Source: JAKPQE01 sp041397845
GTDB taxonomy: Bacteria > Pseudomonadota > Alphaproteobacteria > Rhizobiales > JAKPQE01
Direction of reading: 5' to 3'
DNA: 64,000 bases
NCBI GenBank assembly: GCA_041397845.1
Contig: JAWKVW010000007.1
Span: 90,594-154,593, forward strand
The translations under genes were made by a program, and so were the position numbers. The notes below the pieces were generated by a model, which saw only the letters and a program-made list of their open reading frames with translations, was not told the DNA's origin and did not search any database. This document shows positions 9,422 through 19,466 of the stretch, piece by piece (the first letter of the stretch is position 1; each line of letters begins with the position of its first letter).

Positions 9422-10300
9422 TCAGTTGACGAGGCCGGCGTGGCGCATCGCCTCGCGCACGGTCGCCCGCGTCGCGTCGGACACCGGCACCAGCGGCAGG
9501 CGCACATCCTCGCGGCACTTGCCGAGCTCGGCGGCGCCGAACTTGACCGGCGACGGGCTGGTCTCGACGAACAGGGCCCGATGCAGCGGCATCAGACGGT
9601 CCTGAATGTCGAGCGCCTTCCTGTAGTCGCCGGCGGCGCAGGCCGCCTGGAAGTCCGAGCACAGGCGCGGCGCGATGTTCGACGTCACGGAGATGCAGCC
9701 ATGGCCGCCATGGGCCATGAAGCCGAGGGCCGTGCCGTCCTCGCCCGAAAGCTGGTTGAACTCCGGCCCCATCATCTCGCGCTGGGTCGAGACCCGGTCG
9801 AGCCTGGCGGTCGCATCCTTGACGCCGATGACGTTCGGGCAGTCCTTGTGGATGCGGGCCATGGTCTCGACCGACATGTCGATGACGCTGCGCGGCGGGA
9901 TGTTGTAGATGAGAATCGGAATCCCGACGGCGGCATCAATCGCCTTGTAGTGCTGGTAGAGACCTTCCTGGGTCGGCTTGTTGTAGTAGGGCGTGACCAC
10001 GAGGAGCCCGTCGGCGCCAGCCTTTTCAGCATGGCGCGCAAGGTCGATGGCCTCGGCCGTGTTGTTCGAGCCGGCGCCGGCGATGACGGGCACGCGCCCG
10101 GCGGCGGCCTCGATGACGATCTCGACGACGCGTTTGTGCTCGGAATGCGAGAGCGTCGGCGACTCGCCGGTGGTGCCGACCGGTACGAGGCCATTGGTGC
10201 CCTCGGCGATCTGCCACTCAACGAATTCGGCCAGCGCTTTCTCGTCCACCGCCCCGTTTGCGAACGGAGTAATGAGTGCGGTGATCGATCCCATGAACAT
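9422..10300 (-). CDS. dapA: 4-hydroxy-tetrahydrodipicolinate synthase
   Basis: Condenses pyruvate with aspartate semialdehyde, the committed step of lysine and diaminopimelate synthesis. The TIM-barrel protein (292 residues from MFMGSITALITPF) has the GTTGESPTL loop, YYNKPTQEGLYQHY, the YNIPPR tyrosine of the proton relay and the Schiff-base lysine in VIGVKDA. Start 10300 is chosen because the extended reading frame upstream is unlike the family. It is divergent from the lytic transglycosylase gene. Confidence 0.95.
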   Translation of the reverse strand: MFMGSITALITPFANGAVDEKALAEFVEWQIAEGTNGLVPVGTTGESPTLSHSEHKRVVEIVIEAAAGRVPVIAGAGSNNTAEAIDLARHAEKAGADGLLVVTPYYNKPTQEGLYQHYKAIDAAVGIPILIYNIPPRSVIDMSVETMARIHKDCPNVIGVKDATARLDRVSTQREMMGPEFNQLSGEDGTALGFMAHGGHGCISVTSNIAPRLCSDFQAACAAGDYRKALDIQDRLMPLHRALFVETSPSPVKFGAAELGKCREDVRLPLVPVSDATRATVREAMRHAGLVN

Positions 10301-10553
10301 TGTCGTCGTCCTGTGATTGGCGCATTTGCCTTGATTGGCGAATAGACATCCGCCCGCCGCGCTTTCGTCGCATTCGGCAGGTCGAATGGGCCGTGAACAT
10401 AAATCCTGAAATGGGCGGCGGCAAGGCGCGCCTGACGAGTTAACCGGGCGCTTTTCAGTAACCATCCGTTCACCATGCCGCCCTAGGGTCCAAGGATCGG
10501 GGCCGTGCGCGTTGCAGGCCCTTTCGGCAGTTCAACTCGGGGTTTCTTTCGCC

Positions 10554-12725
10554 ATGTCCATCGACCTTCGGGCTACGGGAAGCGTTGTCGTCGCGCTCCT
10601 GACGCTGGCTGCGGCCGGCGGCGAGGCCGGAGCGCGCGAGCAGGCGCCAACGCCCCTCGACCGGCTGATCGGCCGCATGACCGCGCCGCTGCCGACGCCG
10701 AAGCCCGGCGCCATCCGGCAGGCGGAAATGACGATCCCGATCGACCATCCCCGGCCGCCGCAGCGCCCGGAAGTCGGCCGTGGCGCCGGCCCGGCGGCGC
10801 CGACCGTCGCTGCCCCGGCAACGCCTTCCGGCTCGGTTTCCGGCAGCGTCAAGGACGCCATCAAGGCAGTCCGCAACGACGACATCGCCGACGCGATCCG
10901 ACGGCGCAACGGGCTGAAGGACCCGGTGGCGCGCAATCTCGTCGGCTGGCTGATCGCGCGCGAGAACGACCCTGCCGTCAGCACCGCCTTCATCGCCGAC
11001 TTCACGACGAAGGCGCCGGCCTGGCCGGTCGATGTCGTCATCCGGCGGCGGGCCGAGCAGGCGCTGGCGCGGGAAAAGGCGACGCCGGACCAGATCATCG
11101 CGGCCTTTGCCGGCAGCGAGCCGGTCTCCCCGGAAGGTGCGATGGAGCTGGCCCGGGCACATGTCGCCCGGGGCAATCGCGAGGCTGCCGCCAAGCTCGT
11201 GCGTGAAGCCTATATGAACACGCGGATGTCGGACGGCGACGAGCAGGCGCTCGTTTCCGAATTCGGCAGCCTGTTGCGCGGCTCCGACCACAAGCTGCGG
11301 ATGGACAAGCTGCTCTATGCCGAGCGCACGGTGCAGGCGCTGCGCGCCGCCAAGCGGGCCGGCGGCAGCAACGTCAAGCTGGCCGAGGTGCGCATCGCGG
11401 TCATCAAGCGGGCCAAGAACGCCGGTGCGGCGCTCGACGGCGCGCCGGCCGGCGTCAAGAAGGACCCCGGCTACATCTTCTCTCGCGTCCAGTATCTGCG
11501 CCGGGCCGACCGCATCGAGGAAGCCGCGAAAGTGCTGCTCGGCGCGCCGCGCGGCGGCGCCGCGCTGGTCGACCCGGACGAGTGGTGGGTCGAGCGGCGG
11601 CTGGTGTCGCGCATGCTGCTCGAGGCGGGCGACGCGAAGAACGCCTACAAGATCGCCGCCGCACATTCGGCGGAATCGCCGGAGGATGCCGTCGAGGCGG
11701 AATTCCATGCCGGCTGGTACGCGCTGCGCTTCCTCAACGATCCGGCGACGGCGGAAAACCATTTCAGCCGCATCCTGCAGATCGCCAGCGGCGCCCGCAG
11801 CCGGGCACGCGGCTTCTACTGGCTCGGCCGGGCGGCGGAAGCGCGCGGCAACAACGGCGCAGCGCAGAAGGCCTATGAGTCGGCGGGCCACTACAGCACC
11901 GTCTTTTACGGCCAGGTGGCGCGGGCAAAGCTCGGCTCGACGTCGGTCGGCATCCCCGGCCTGCCGAAGGCCGGCGCCGGCGGGCGCAGCCGGTTTGAAT
12001 CAAACGAGGTGGTCAAGGGCATTCGCATGCTCGGCGACAGCGGCAACATCTCGCTGGCCAACACGCTGTTCCGCCATCTCGCCGAGACGCTGCCGAACCC
12101 GGAGGACGTCGTCCAGCTTGCCGCGCTTGCCGAGCAGTATGGCGACCATCGGGCGGCGCTGCAGATCGGCATCGTCGCCGACAAGCGCGATATCGGCCTT
12201 GAAACACTGGCCTTTCCGGTCAATGCCATTCCGAAGAGCGCCAGGATTGCCGGCGGCGTCGAGCGGCCGCTCGTCTATGCCATCGCCCGGCAGGAGAGCG
12301 CCTTTGACCCACGCGCGGTCAGCGGCGCCGGCGCACGCGGCCTCCTGCAGCTCCTGCCCGAGACAGCCAAGCGCACCGCCAAGAACATCGGCGTGTCGTT
12401 CTCGCGCGACAAGCTGACCGCCGATCCCGGCTACAACGCGACGATCGGTTCGGCCCATCTCGGCGAGCTCATCGGCGAGTTCAACGGCTCCTACATCATG
12501 ACCTTCGCCGGCTACAACGCGGGACGCGGGCGGGTGAAGGAGTGGATGGAACGGTTCGGCGATCCGCGCTCCTCGCGCGTCGACGAGATCGACTGGATCG
12601 AACGCATCCCGTTCACCGAGACGCGCAACTACGTCCAGCGCATTCTCGAGAACCTGCAGGTCTATCGCGCCCGCATCGAGAACCGGCCGCTCGGCATCGC
12701 CAAGGATCTGAAGCGCGGCGGCTGA
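10554..12725 (+). CDS. slt: Soluble lytic murein transglycosylase
   Basis: Periplasmic enzyme that cleaves peptidoglycan glycan strands to 1,6-anhydromuropeptides. The start at 10554 gives a signal-peptide-like N-terminus (MSIDLRATGSVVVALLTL). A long alpha-helical superhelical region (about residues 90-550) is followed by the SLT domain with ARQESAFDPRAVS, whose Glu is the catalytic acid, ARGLLQLLP, and the AGYNAGRGRV motif. The length (723 residues) fits Slt70-like proteins. Its neighbour dapA makes the precursor of diaminopimelate, but they are divergent. Family-level call; the exact paralogue is not certain. Confidence 0.9.
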   Translation: MSIDLRATGSVVVALLTLAAAGGEAGAREQAPTPLDRLIGRMTAPLPTPKPGAIRQAEMTIPIDHPRPPQRPEVGRGAGPAAPTVAAPATPSGSVSGSVKDAIKAVRNDDIADAIRRRNGLKDPVARNLVGWLIARENDPAVSTAFIADFTTKAPAWPVDVVIRRRAEQALAREKATPDQIIAAFAGSEPVSPEGAMELARAHVARGNREAAAKLVREAYMNTRMSDGDEQALVSEFGSLLRGSDHKLRMDKLLYAERTVQALRAAKRAGGSNVKLAEVRIAVIKRAKNAGAALDGAPAGVKKDPGYIFSRVQYLRRADRIEEAAKVLLGAPRGGAALVDPDEWWVERRLVSRMLLEAGDAKNAYKIAAAHSAESPEDAVEAEFHAGWYALRFLNDPATAENHFSRILQIASGARSRARGFYWLGRAAEARGNNGAAQKAYESAGHYSTVFYGQVARAKLGSTSVGIPGLPKAGAGGRSRFESNEVVKGIRMLGDSGNISLANTLFRHLAETLPNPEDVVQLAALAEQYGDHRAALQIGIVADKRDIGLETLAFPVNAIPKSARIAGGVERPLVYAIARQESAFDPRAVSGAGARGLLQLLPETAKRTAKNIGVSFSRDKLTADPGYNATIGSAHLGELIGEFNGSYIMTFAGYNAGRGRVKEWMERFGDPRSSRVDEIDWIERIPFTETRNYVQRILENLQVYRARIENRPLGIAKDLKRGG

Positions 12726-12794
12726 TGCTCGCCGCCCAGCCCTTTCGGCGCCCCGCTTCGTCGGACTGATTCAATCAGGCCGGCGATTGTTCTT

Positions 12795-13000
12795 GAGCGC
12801 TGCCGCCTTTCGTTGAATCGCTTCAGTGCTCTAACCCCTTGTTTTTCCCGCATTTCCGGACGGAAAACCGGTTCCCACTTTTCCTGGAAATGCTCCAGAG
12901 CGCTTTCGCCTTCCGTTGAATCGCTTCAGCGCTCTAACTCCTTGTTTTTCCCGCATTTCCGGACGGAAAACCGGTTCCCACTTTTCCTGGAAATGCTTTA
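12795..13000. repeat. Two tandem copies of a 103-bp Hyphomicrobiales intergenic repeat
   Basis: Copy 1 (12795-12897) and copy 2 (12898-13000) are nearly identical. Each contains GAATCGCTTCAG, then TTTCCGGACGGAAAACCGG, which is an imperfect palindrome, and ends in TTTTCCTGGAAATGCT. Short ORFs inside them are artefacts. A third copy lies at 27488-27590. I know this element as a dispersed non-coding repeat of the order; its role is unknown. Confidence 0.85.
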
Positions 13001-13035
13001 GGCTACCGGCTCTTCACGAGGGAAGCGAGGCAGCA

Positions 13036-13947
13036 ATGACCGTTTGGCAGGCACAGGATGGCGAGGGCTGGCAGGCTTTCGAGTTCACCTCGGCGGACGG
13101 GCTGCGGCTTTTCTGCCGGGACTATGGCGACAGGCGCCATGCCGCCCTGCCCGTTCTCTGCCTGCCGGGCCTGACGCGCAGCGCCCGCGATTTCCACGAC
13201 CTTGCATTGGCGCTGTCGCGCGATCCGGACCATCCGCGCCGGGTGCTCAGCTTCGAGTATCGCGGTCGCGGCCGCTCGGCCCACGATCCCGATCCGGCGA
13301 ATTACAACCCGGTCACCGAGGCGAACGACGTCCTTGCCGGGATGACGGCAGCCGGCATCGAGAAAGCCGCCGTCGTCGGCACCTCACGCGGCGGCATTCT
13401 TGCGATGATCGTCGCCGTGCTCCGGCCTGGGGCGCTCGGCGCGGTCGTGCTCAACGACATCGGGCCGGAAATCGACATCACCGGCCTCCTGCGGATCAAG
13501 GGCTATGTCGGCAAGATGGCGACGCCGCGCTCCTTCGCCGAGGCGGCCAGCATTCTGAAACTGGCGCAAGGCAAGAGCTTTCCGGCGCTTTCAGACGACG
13601 ACTGGATGGCCTTTGCCCGCGCGACGTTTCGCGACGAAGGCGGCGCACCGGCGATCGACTACGACCCGGCGCTGATGGCGACCGTTGCCGAGGTTTCCGC
13701 CGACGCCCCGCCGCCGTCGCTCTGGCCGCAGTTCGAGGCGCTGAAAGACCTGCCGGTGATGGTGATCCGGGGCGAATATTCGGACATTCTCGCGGCCGAC
13801 ACGGTCGCGCGGATGGCGGCCGCGCATCCCGGCCTCGTTGGCCGCGAGGTCGCCGGACAGGGCCACGCACCGCTGCTCACCGACCCCGTCCTCAATCGCG
13901 AGATCGGCGATTTCATCGCTGCGGCGGAGGCGAAAACGGCCGGCTGA
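13036..13947 (+). CDS. Alpha/beta-fold hydrolase
   Basis: The 303-residue protein has the alpha/beta-hydrolase layout: a strand and oxyanion region LPVLCLPGLTR, the FEYRGRGRS motif, the nucleophile elbow VVGTSRGG with the catalytic serine, an acidic residue after the sixth strand (RGEYSDI), and the catalytic histidine in GQGHAPLL. Such enzymes hydrolyse esters, C-C bonds or haloalkanes; nothing here fixes the substrate. It begins at ATG 13036, directly after the repeat pair, with GAGG upstream (about 13027-13030). It is convergent with the HhH membrane protein gene. Confidence 0.85.
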   Translation: MTVWQAQDGEGWQAFEFTSADGLRLFCRDYGDRRHAALPVLCLPGLTRSARDFHDLALALSRDPDHPRRVLSFEYRGRGRSAHDPDPANYNPVTEANDVLAGMTAAGIEKAAVVGTSRGGILAMIVAVLRPGALGAVVLNDIGPEIDITGLLRIKGYVGKMATPRSFAEAASILKLAQGKSFPALSDDDWMAFARATFRDEGGAPAIDYDPALMATVAEVSADAPPPSLWPQFEALKDLPVMVIRGEYSDILAADTVARMAAAHPGLVGREVAGQGHAPLLTDPVLNREIGDFIAAAEAKTAG

Positions 13948-13979
13948 GCCGGCCGCTTCCCATTGAATTCCCTCGTCGA

Positions 13980-14786
13980 TCAGGCCTTGCTGCTCGGCAC
14001 GTCGCCGCTGTCGACGCGCTTCGAGAATGCCGTCTCCTCGCCGCGCGCCAGGCTCGTTGCCTGCGAAACCCACTCCTCGCGCTCGATGCGGCCGGGGAAT
14101 GCGAGGAAAGTGCCGACCCAGCGCACCTCCGCCATGCTCCAGGCGGCGATCTGGTCGAAATGGAAGACGCCGAGTTCGGCGAGCTTTGCCTCGTTGACCT
14201 TGCCGATGCCGCGAATGCGCTTCAGGTCATCGGCCTTGCCACCGCGCGGCGCGGCGAGCCCCGTCGGGCGGGAGCCGACCGCGTCGGCCTTGTCGGCGTT
14301 GCTGGCATCGGCCGGCAGCGCGGCAAGGCGGGCGGCGATGTCCGCTTCCTCAGCGTTACCGCCCGACGCGGCATCATCGGCTGCAACGGCGCCGGCGACC
14401 GGAGCGGTCGCGGCGGCAGCGATTTCGCCGGCATCGTCAATCGAGGCGGCAGCGGCGTCGACGGCCGCATCGGCTGTCTCTGCCACCGCCTCCGGCGCGA
14501 CAGGCGCGACGGCCACGGCCGGTTCAGCCGCTTCGGCCACTTTTGTCGCGGTGGACAGCGGCACGACGTCGGCGGCAGCGGCGGCGACCGGCTCGGCAAC
14601 GACAGGCTGGGCAACGACAGGCTCGGCGGCGACAGGCTGGGCCGGGCGGGCCGCCGGAGCTGCGTAGCCTGAGGCTGCGCCGGCAGTTGCCTTGCGAACA
14701 AACTGGCGGGCAATGCAGCCGAGCACGCAGCCGAGGATGAAGGCCGCGAGGATCAGCAGCGCCGTGTGGATGGTCAGCCAGAACAT
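13980..14786 (-). CDS. Membrane-anchored helix-hairpin-helix protein
   Basis: The 268-residue protein has one N-terminal membrane helix (FWLTIHTALLILAAFILGCV), a long Ala/Pro/Val-rich linker with repeated AEPV units (about residues 40-170), and a C-terminal HhH domain: DDLKRIRGIG followed by LNELG-like AKLAELGVFHFDQIAAW. The same domain is found fused to NuoE or alone in rhizobia. HhH units often bind DNA or proteins; the role here is unknown. A GGGAG ribosome site precedes ATG 14786. It lies directly downstream of a 32-residue membrane peptide gene and may form a two-gene unit with it. Confidence 0.8.
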   Translation of the reverse strand: MFWLTIHTALLILAAFILGCVLGCIARQFVRKATAGAASGYAAPAARPAQPVAAEPVVAQPVVAEPVAAAAADVVPLSTATKVAEAAEPAVAVAPVAPEAVAETADAAVDAAAASIDDAGEIAAAATAPVAGAVAADDAASGGNAEEADIAARLAALPADASNADKADAVGSRPTGLAAPRGGKADDLKRIRGIGKVNEAKLAELGVFHFDQIAAWSMAEVRWVGTFLAFPGRIEREEWVSQATSLARGEETAFSKRVDSGDVPSSKA

Positions 14787-14820
14787 GGCTCAAATCTCCC
14801 TTGTCGAGTTCGCGGTCCGG

Positions 14821-14919
14821 TCACGACATCCGATGGCCGGTGGTGACCCAGCCGGTCACGAAGCCGACGATCAGCGCGAGCAACAGGAAGACCCACAGCT
14901 TGACCATTAGATACCACAT
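14821..14919 (-). CDS. 32-residue single-span membrane protein
   Basis: A short frame on the minus strand starting at ATG 14919 encodes MWYLMVKLWVF..., a nearly continuous hydrophobic helix ending in TTGHRMS and TGA. AGGAGA lies at a normal distance upstream. It sits 34 bp before the HhH membrane protein gene, which has its own ribosome site. The strong hydrophobicity, good ribosome site and close spacing support a real small gene; conservation was not testable here. Confidence 0.6.
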   Translation of the reverse strand: MWYLMVKLWVFLLLALIVGFVTGWVTTGHRMS

Positions 14920-15004
14920 CGCGGCATTTCTCCTTGCCGGGCTGGCGGCACACGCGCGCCGCCCCTGCCCTTCCCAGTCGTTCCATGCTTCCGCCCAGAC
15001 CGCC

Positions 15005-16885
15005 TCAGCGGATGACGGAGAGCTCTATGCGCCGGTTGGCGGCGCGCCCTTCCCGCGTTGCGTTGTCGGCAACGGGGCGATCCTCGCCAAAGCCCGCCGC
15101 TGACATGCGGTCACGTCCGACACCGGCGGCAACCAGCGTGTCGAGGACGGCCTTCGCCCGTTCCTCGCTCAAGGTTTTATTATACGCCGAAGCACCGACC
15201 GAGTCCGTATGACCGGCGATCTCGAGCCGCAGTTCCGGGCAGTTCACCAGCCGACTGGCAAGCGCCGCGATGCTGGCGGCACTCTCATCATCAAGCTCTG
15301 AACCATCCGTGCGGAAATGCGCGATGATCGGCGCCGTCTCGTCAATCTCGCATGCCGGCGCGGCAGCGGCGGGGACCGCAGGCGTTGCAGGTGCAGCGGG
15401 CGCGGCAGCGACCGGAGCTGCAGGCGTGGCGGGCGTAGCCGGTGCGGGGCGGCCGGAGCCGGGGTCTCGACCACCGGGGCGGCCGCTTCAGCCGCCGGCA
15501 TGGCGGGCGCGGCGATGAAAGCCGGCGGCGTGGCCGCGGCCATCGCCTCCGGGGGAACCGGCGGCGCGGCGAGCGGGCGGCCGGCGCGGCCATCGCCTGC
15601 GGTTCCGCCTGCGCTACCGGAGCCGGCGCCTCGGCCGCAGGCGCGGCGGCTTCAACTGCCGGCGCTGGCCCGGCAGCGCGGTGCAGCGGCTGGCGGCTCG
15701 GACATTGCCGGCGCTGGCTCGGCTGCAGGCGCGGCGGGCGCCGCGATGAAGGCCGGCGGCGTTGCAGCCGCCATTGCCTCTGGCGGGACCGGCGGCGCCG
15801 CGAAGCCATGGCCGGCGGCGGCATCAGGGCCGGCGGGGCTGGCGGCGGCGCCACTGGCGCGATCTGGGCCGGGGCCATCGGGGCTGGCATCGCCGGAGGG
15901 CCACCATCATGGGCGCTGACATCATCGGCGCAGCCGCCATTGGTGCAGGCGTCATTGGTGCAGGCGTCAGGGGCGATGCCATCACAGGCGCTGGCATTGC
16001 CGGCGAAGGCATCGCCGGAGCAGCCATTTCCGGCGCCGGCGTGGCGGACACAGGCGCAGCCTGGGGCATGGGCGCAGCCGGGGGCATTGGCGCAGCCGGG
16101 GCTGGCGCAGCCTGGGGCATTGCGCAGCGGACGCAGGCATGGCCGGCGGCGGCGGGAAGGTCGGGGCAACCGAACGCCGGTGGCGGCATCATCGGCCCGG
16201 CGTAGCCGTATCGCGGCGGCGCGCCCCAGGGAACGGGCGTAAACGGCGCGCCGGCGGCAGGCGGCGGCAGCGGACCGGCAAAGGCCGGTGGTGGCGGCAA
16301 CGGTGCGCCGGCAGCGGGCGGAAACCCGCCCGACGGAGGCGCGAACCCGCCCGACGGAGGCGCGAATGCGCCCGGCGGAGGCGCGAAGATGCACCCGGCG
16401 GCGGCGCGAAAGCACCTGGCGGGGCGCGAAAGCACCTGGCGGAGGCGCGAATGCACCGGTGGCGGCAGTGGAACAGGGGCGCCATTCGGCATCGGCGCAC
16501 CGCTTGCCATCGGTGCGGCATTCGGCATGCCACCTGCCGGCGGCATCGGCGGACCCCAGGCCGGGCCCGCACTCCAAGGCTGGCCACCATTCCAAGGCTG
16601 GCGCTGATAACGAGCTTCGCGCGAACTCCAGAATTCGCGCGGTGCCCAACCGGCACGTTCGCGACGCGCATCGTGGCGCGCCTTGGCATCCCAGTAGTCG
16701 GTCGGGCGCGATTGCGGCGCCGCCTGACCGGAAAGGCTGCCGGGCAGGCCCGGAACCGGTCTTGGCACATAGCACTGCGGGGCGCTGCCGGCCGCATCGA
16801 CCGGCGGAGCGGCGAGCGCCGGGATGGCCGCGGAACCGAGCAGCGCAACGGCGGCGGCGCCAAAAATCAATCTGGTCTTTTTCAT
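15005..16885 (-). pseudogene. OmpA-domain protein with Pro/Ala/Met-rich repeats, frameshifted
   Basis: The N-terminus has a signal peptide (MKKTRLIFGAAAVALLGSAAIPALA) and a W/R-rich part with REFWSSREARYQRQPW. A long low-complexity region of APM, PPP and GGFAPPSGG repeats follows. The C-terminus is an OmpA/MotB peptidoglycan-binding domain (from ACEIDETAPIIAHF to LRLEIAGHTDSVGAS...GFGEDRPVADN...NRRIEL), which would tether the outer membrane to the wall. The Pro-rich part changes frame at least twice between about 15350 and 16450. Repeat regions are where both replication slippage and assembly errors happen, so whether the gene is broken in life is open. Confidence 0.75.
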
Positions 16886-16960
16886 CTTCCCCCCAATCCG
16901 GCCCGCATCTGGCGGCGGGCCTGGAAATCCTGCCGGGCGCGGTTGGCGCCCGGTCCTTTC

Positions 16961-19162
16961 CTACTGGCGTATCGTGAACTCGATCCGGCGGTTGCGGGCC
17001 TTGCCCTCGGCCGTGCCGTTGTCTGCGACCGGCATCGTTTCGCCATAACCGCGCGATGTCAGGCGGTCCGGGACGACGCCGGCGTCGGTCAGATAGGTGA
17101 CGACGGCGCCGGCGCGAGCCTCGCTGAGCGTCTGGTTGGCCGCGTCCGAACCATCCGAATCGGTGTGTCCGGCAATCTCGATGCGGGCAGCCGGGCAGCG
17201 CTGGCTGGCATAGGCGAGCGAATCGAGCAGGCCGAAACTGTCCTCGGAGATCACCGCCTCGCCGGAGCGGAAGCGGATGGTGTTGCCGGCGAGGATGCCG
17301 CTCAGCAGCGTCTGGCACTCGGCATCGGCAACCTCGGCTGCCGGCGGCGCGACAGTCAGCCCGCCGCTGGTCGTGAAACCGGCCGGCAGGGCCGATTTAA
17401 GGGCGTCGAGAATCTGGCCGATGGCGCGCTCGGTAAAGGTCTCGCCCGAGAGTTCCAGCGTCTTGTCGGTCAAGGCGGCGCGGCCGGACATCAGGCGGCC
17501 GACCGCCTCGATCGCCGCATTGGCGGCGGCGGCAAAGCCCTCCGGAGCGCCCTCGCCGACGACGAGGCGATCATCGACCGCCCGCCCCGGGAAGAGCCGG
17601 GCGACGAGCGACAGGATTGCTGCGCGCGCCTCCTCGTTCGGGACAATGCCGGAGAGGACGATGCCATCAGCACCAGCCTCAATCGACCAGCCGAACGGTG
17701 CCGGCGTCGCCGGCTGCTCGGCCGCGACCGGCGCGGCAGCGGCAGGTTCGGCAGGGACAGGCTCAACGACGGCCGGCGGCGGCGGCGCGGCCGGACCCTC
17801 GATCTCGCGCAGGGCGATGGTCATGCCCTCAGGCAGGCTGCCATCCAGCATGGTGTTGACTGCAATGAACATTTCAGCCGTCGGCGCCTTGCCGTTGACG
17901 GTCAGCGAGAGATCGGACAGTGACGCTGTGCCTTCCGACAGATTGCCGAGGGCGCCGATTGCGAACAGCGCTTCATCGGCAAAACCCGCCGGGGCGCCAC
18001 TGGCCACGACCAATCTGTCGTCGACCTTTTCTCCGAGCTTTGCAGCCGCGGCAACCAGCGCCGCGCGAACTTCTTCGGAAGGAACAAAGCCCTCGAGAAC
18101 GACGACGCCATTTGCCGACTTGGCCGAGAAGGTGAACGGAGCGACGGCCGGCGGCGTCACCGTCAGCTCGGCAAGCGCGATGCCGGCGGGAAGCTCTTTG
18201 TCGAGGACGGAGCGGATATCCGCTTCGCTGTCGAAGTGACGGGCGCGACCACGGATGGTCAGCTTGTCGTCTTCAAGGCGAGCGGTGCCATCCTCGAGGC
18301 GCGACAACGTATGAAGCGCGGCAACGACGCCGCCGACAAAGCCCTCCGGCGCGCCGCTGGCCGGAACAGTGCCGTTCTCGACCGCAATACCCGGCAGAAT
18401 CGTGGCCATGCTGCCGAGAATATCGGCCTCGCCATGGGCGCCCGGCATGCTGCCGCCAAGAACGAGCTTGCCGCTGCCGCTTTCGGCAGTCCAGACATAG
18501 GGACTGGCCTTCGGCGGCATGACCGCGTCGGAGACAAGCGTATATCCCGCGGGGAGCTGGGAGAGCGCGGCGCGGTAGGCATCATAGGACGCGCGGTCGG
18601 CGGCAAGTCCGGAGAAAGAAAGGCCGGTGCCGGAGATTTCCACCTTGCCGGTCTCGAGATTGGCGAGGCGGGCAGCAGCGAAACCGACCGCGGCGAGCCA
18701 GCCTTTTTCGTCGGGCGCGCCATTGGCGTCAGCGGCACCATCCTCGACGGCGAGCCCCGGCAAGGCCGCGGCGACAGCATCCGCGACGGCGCCACGCGCC
18801 GCGCCGAACGGCACATTGCCGGCAAGCTTCACCCCGGATGCCGACTTTTCCGCAGTCCAGACAAAGGGATCGGCCACGGCGAGGATGTCGGAGGCGTCCT
18901 TGACGACCCGCACACCCCAGACGCGATCGACCGACTGGCGGCCCATCTCGCGATAACCTTCGGAGGGAGCCGTTCCGGAGAGGGTCAGATCGCGGCCATC
19001 GGCCGTGACCGCGCCCCAGGGCTGGCCATCGGCCTTCAGGGCAGCGCCGGCACGCTCGACAAGGTCCGTTTCAATGTGCCCGGACCTGACGACAAGCGCC
19101 AGAACCGTTCCGACGATGACCGTTGCAGCACCGGCGATGACCCGCGTCTGCCACTTCCGCAT
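16961..19162 (-). CDS. OmpA-family protein with four repeated modules
   Basis: The 733-residue protein starts with a membrane anchor (MRKWQTRVIAGAATVIVGTVLAL), so it is probably inner-membrane anchored or secreted. The body holds four similar modules of about 110-140 residues, each ending in GAPxGF...A.L..L..G.A.L....L...G (GAPDEKGW, GAPEGFVGG, GAPAGFADE, GAPEGFAAA), resembling BON-like folds seen in OmpATb-type proteins. A Pro/Ala linker precedes the fourth. The C-terminal OmpA domain has FRSGEAVISEDS, the IEIAGHTDSDG motif and NRRIEF, contacting peptidoglycan. It lies upstream of and in line with the frameshifted OmpA gene, about 75 bp apart, probably one operon. Confidence 0.85.
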   Translation of the reverse strand: MRKWQTRVIAGAATVIVGTVLALVVRSGHIETDLVERAGAALKADGQPWGAVTADGRDLTLSGTAPSEGYREMGRQSVDRVWGVRVVKDASDILAVADPFVWTAEKSASGVKLAGNVPFGAARGAVADAVAAALPGLAVEDGAADANGAPDEKGWLAAVGFAAARLANLETGKVEISGTGLSFSGLAADRASYDAYRAALSQLPAGYTLVSDAVMPPKASPYVWTAESGSGKLVLGGSMPGAHGEADILGSMATILPGIAVENGTVPASGAPEGFVGGVVAALHTLSRLEDGTARLEDDKLTIRGRARHFDSEADIRSVLDKELPAGIALAELTVTPPAVAPFTFSAKSANGVVVLEGFVPSEEVRAALVAAAAKLGEKVDDRLVVASGAPAGFADEALFAIGALGNLSEGTASLSDLSLTVNGKAPTAEMFIAVNTMLDGSLPEGMTIALREIEGPAAPPPPAVVEPVPAEPAAAAPVAAEQPATPAPFGWSIEAGADGIVLSGIVPNEEARAAILSLVARLFPGRAVDDRLVVGEGAPEGFAAAANAAIEAVGRLMSGRAALTDKTLELSGETFTERAIGQILDALKSALPAGFTTSGGLTVAPPAAEVADAECQTLLSGILAGNTIRFRSGEAVISEDSFGLLDSLAYASQRCPAARIEIAGHTDSDGSDAANQTLSEARAGAVVTYLTDAGVVPDRLTSRGYGETMPVADNGTAEGKARNRRIEFTIRQ

Positions 19163-19397
19163 TTGCGCCCCCTTGAACCGGTCCGGGAACGCCAGAACGC
19201 GCCGGACCGAAGCCGCGACGCCCCTCGCCTTCCAGACCTTCGCGGCAGCTCTTCGCCGCGCGCGACCCTTGCCCCGTTAACCGGCACAAAGACTACGGGA
19301 ACTCGGCCTTCGGCTGCAAGCAATTGCTCTGCCGGCGGCGGCCGGAATGACATTTTGACACGTAAATTCGCCGACAACTCCTTGAAACAAAAGAAAA

Positions 19398-19421
19398 CCC
19401 GGCGGGATCGCTCCCGCCGGG
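19398..19421 (-). terminator. Rho-independent terminator after porin gene
   Basis: A 10-bp perfect stem (CCCGGCGGGA / TCCCGCCGGG, loop of 4) is followed on the minus strand by TTTTCTTTTGTTT. It lies 46 bp past the porin stop. Confidence 0.9.
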
Positions 19422-19466
19422 AATTTTGTACCGGTCTGGTCCGTAACGCCGTCAGGCGCTGTCGGA

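Noticed and set aside
16139..17923. 594-codon plus-strand frame opposite the OmpA genes
   Set aside because: Arg/Gly-rich shadow of the repetitive minus-strand genes.
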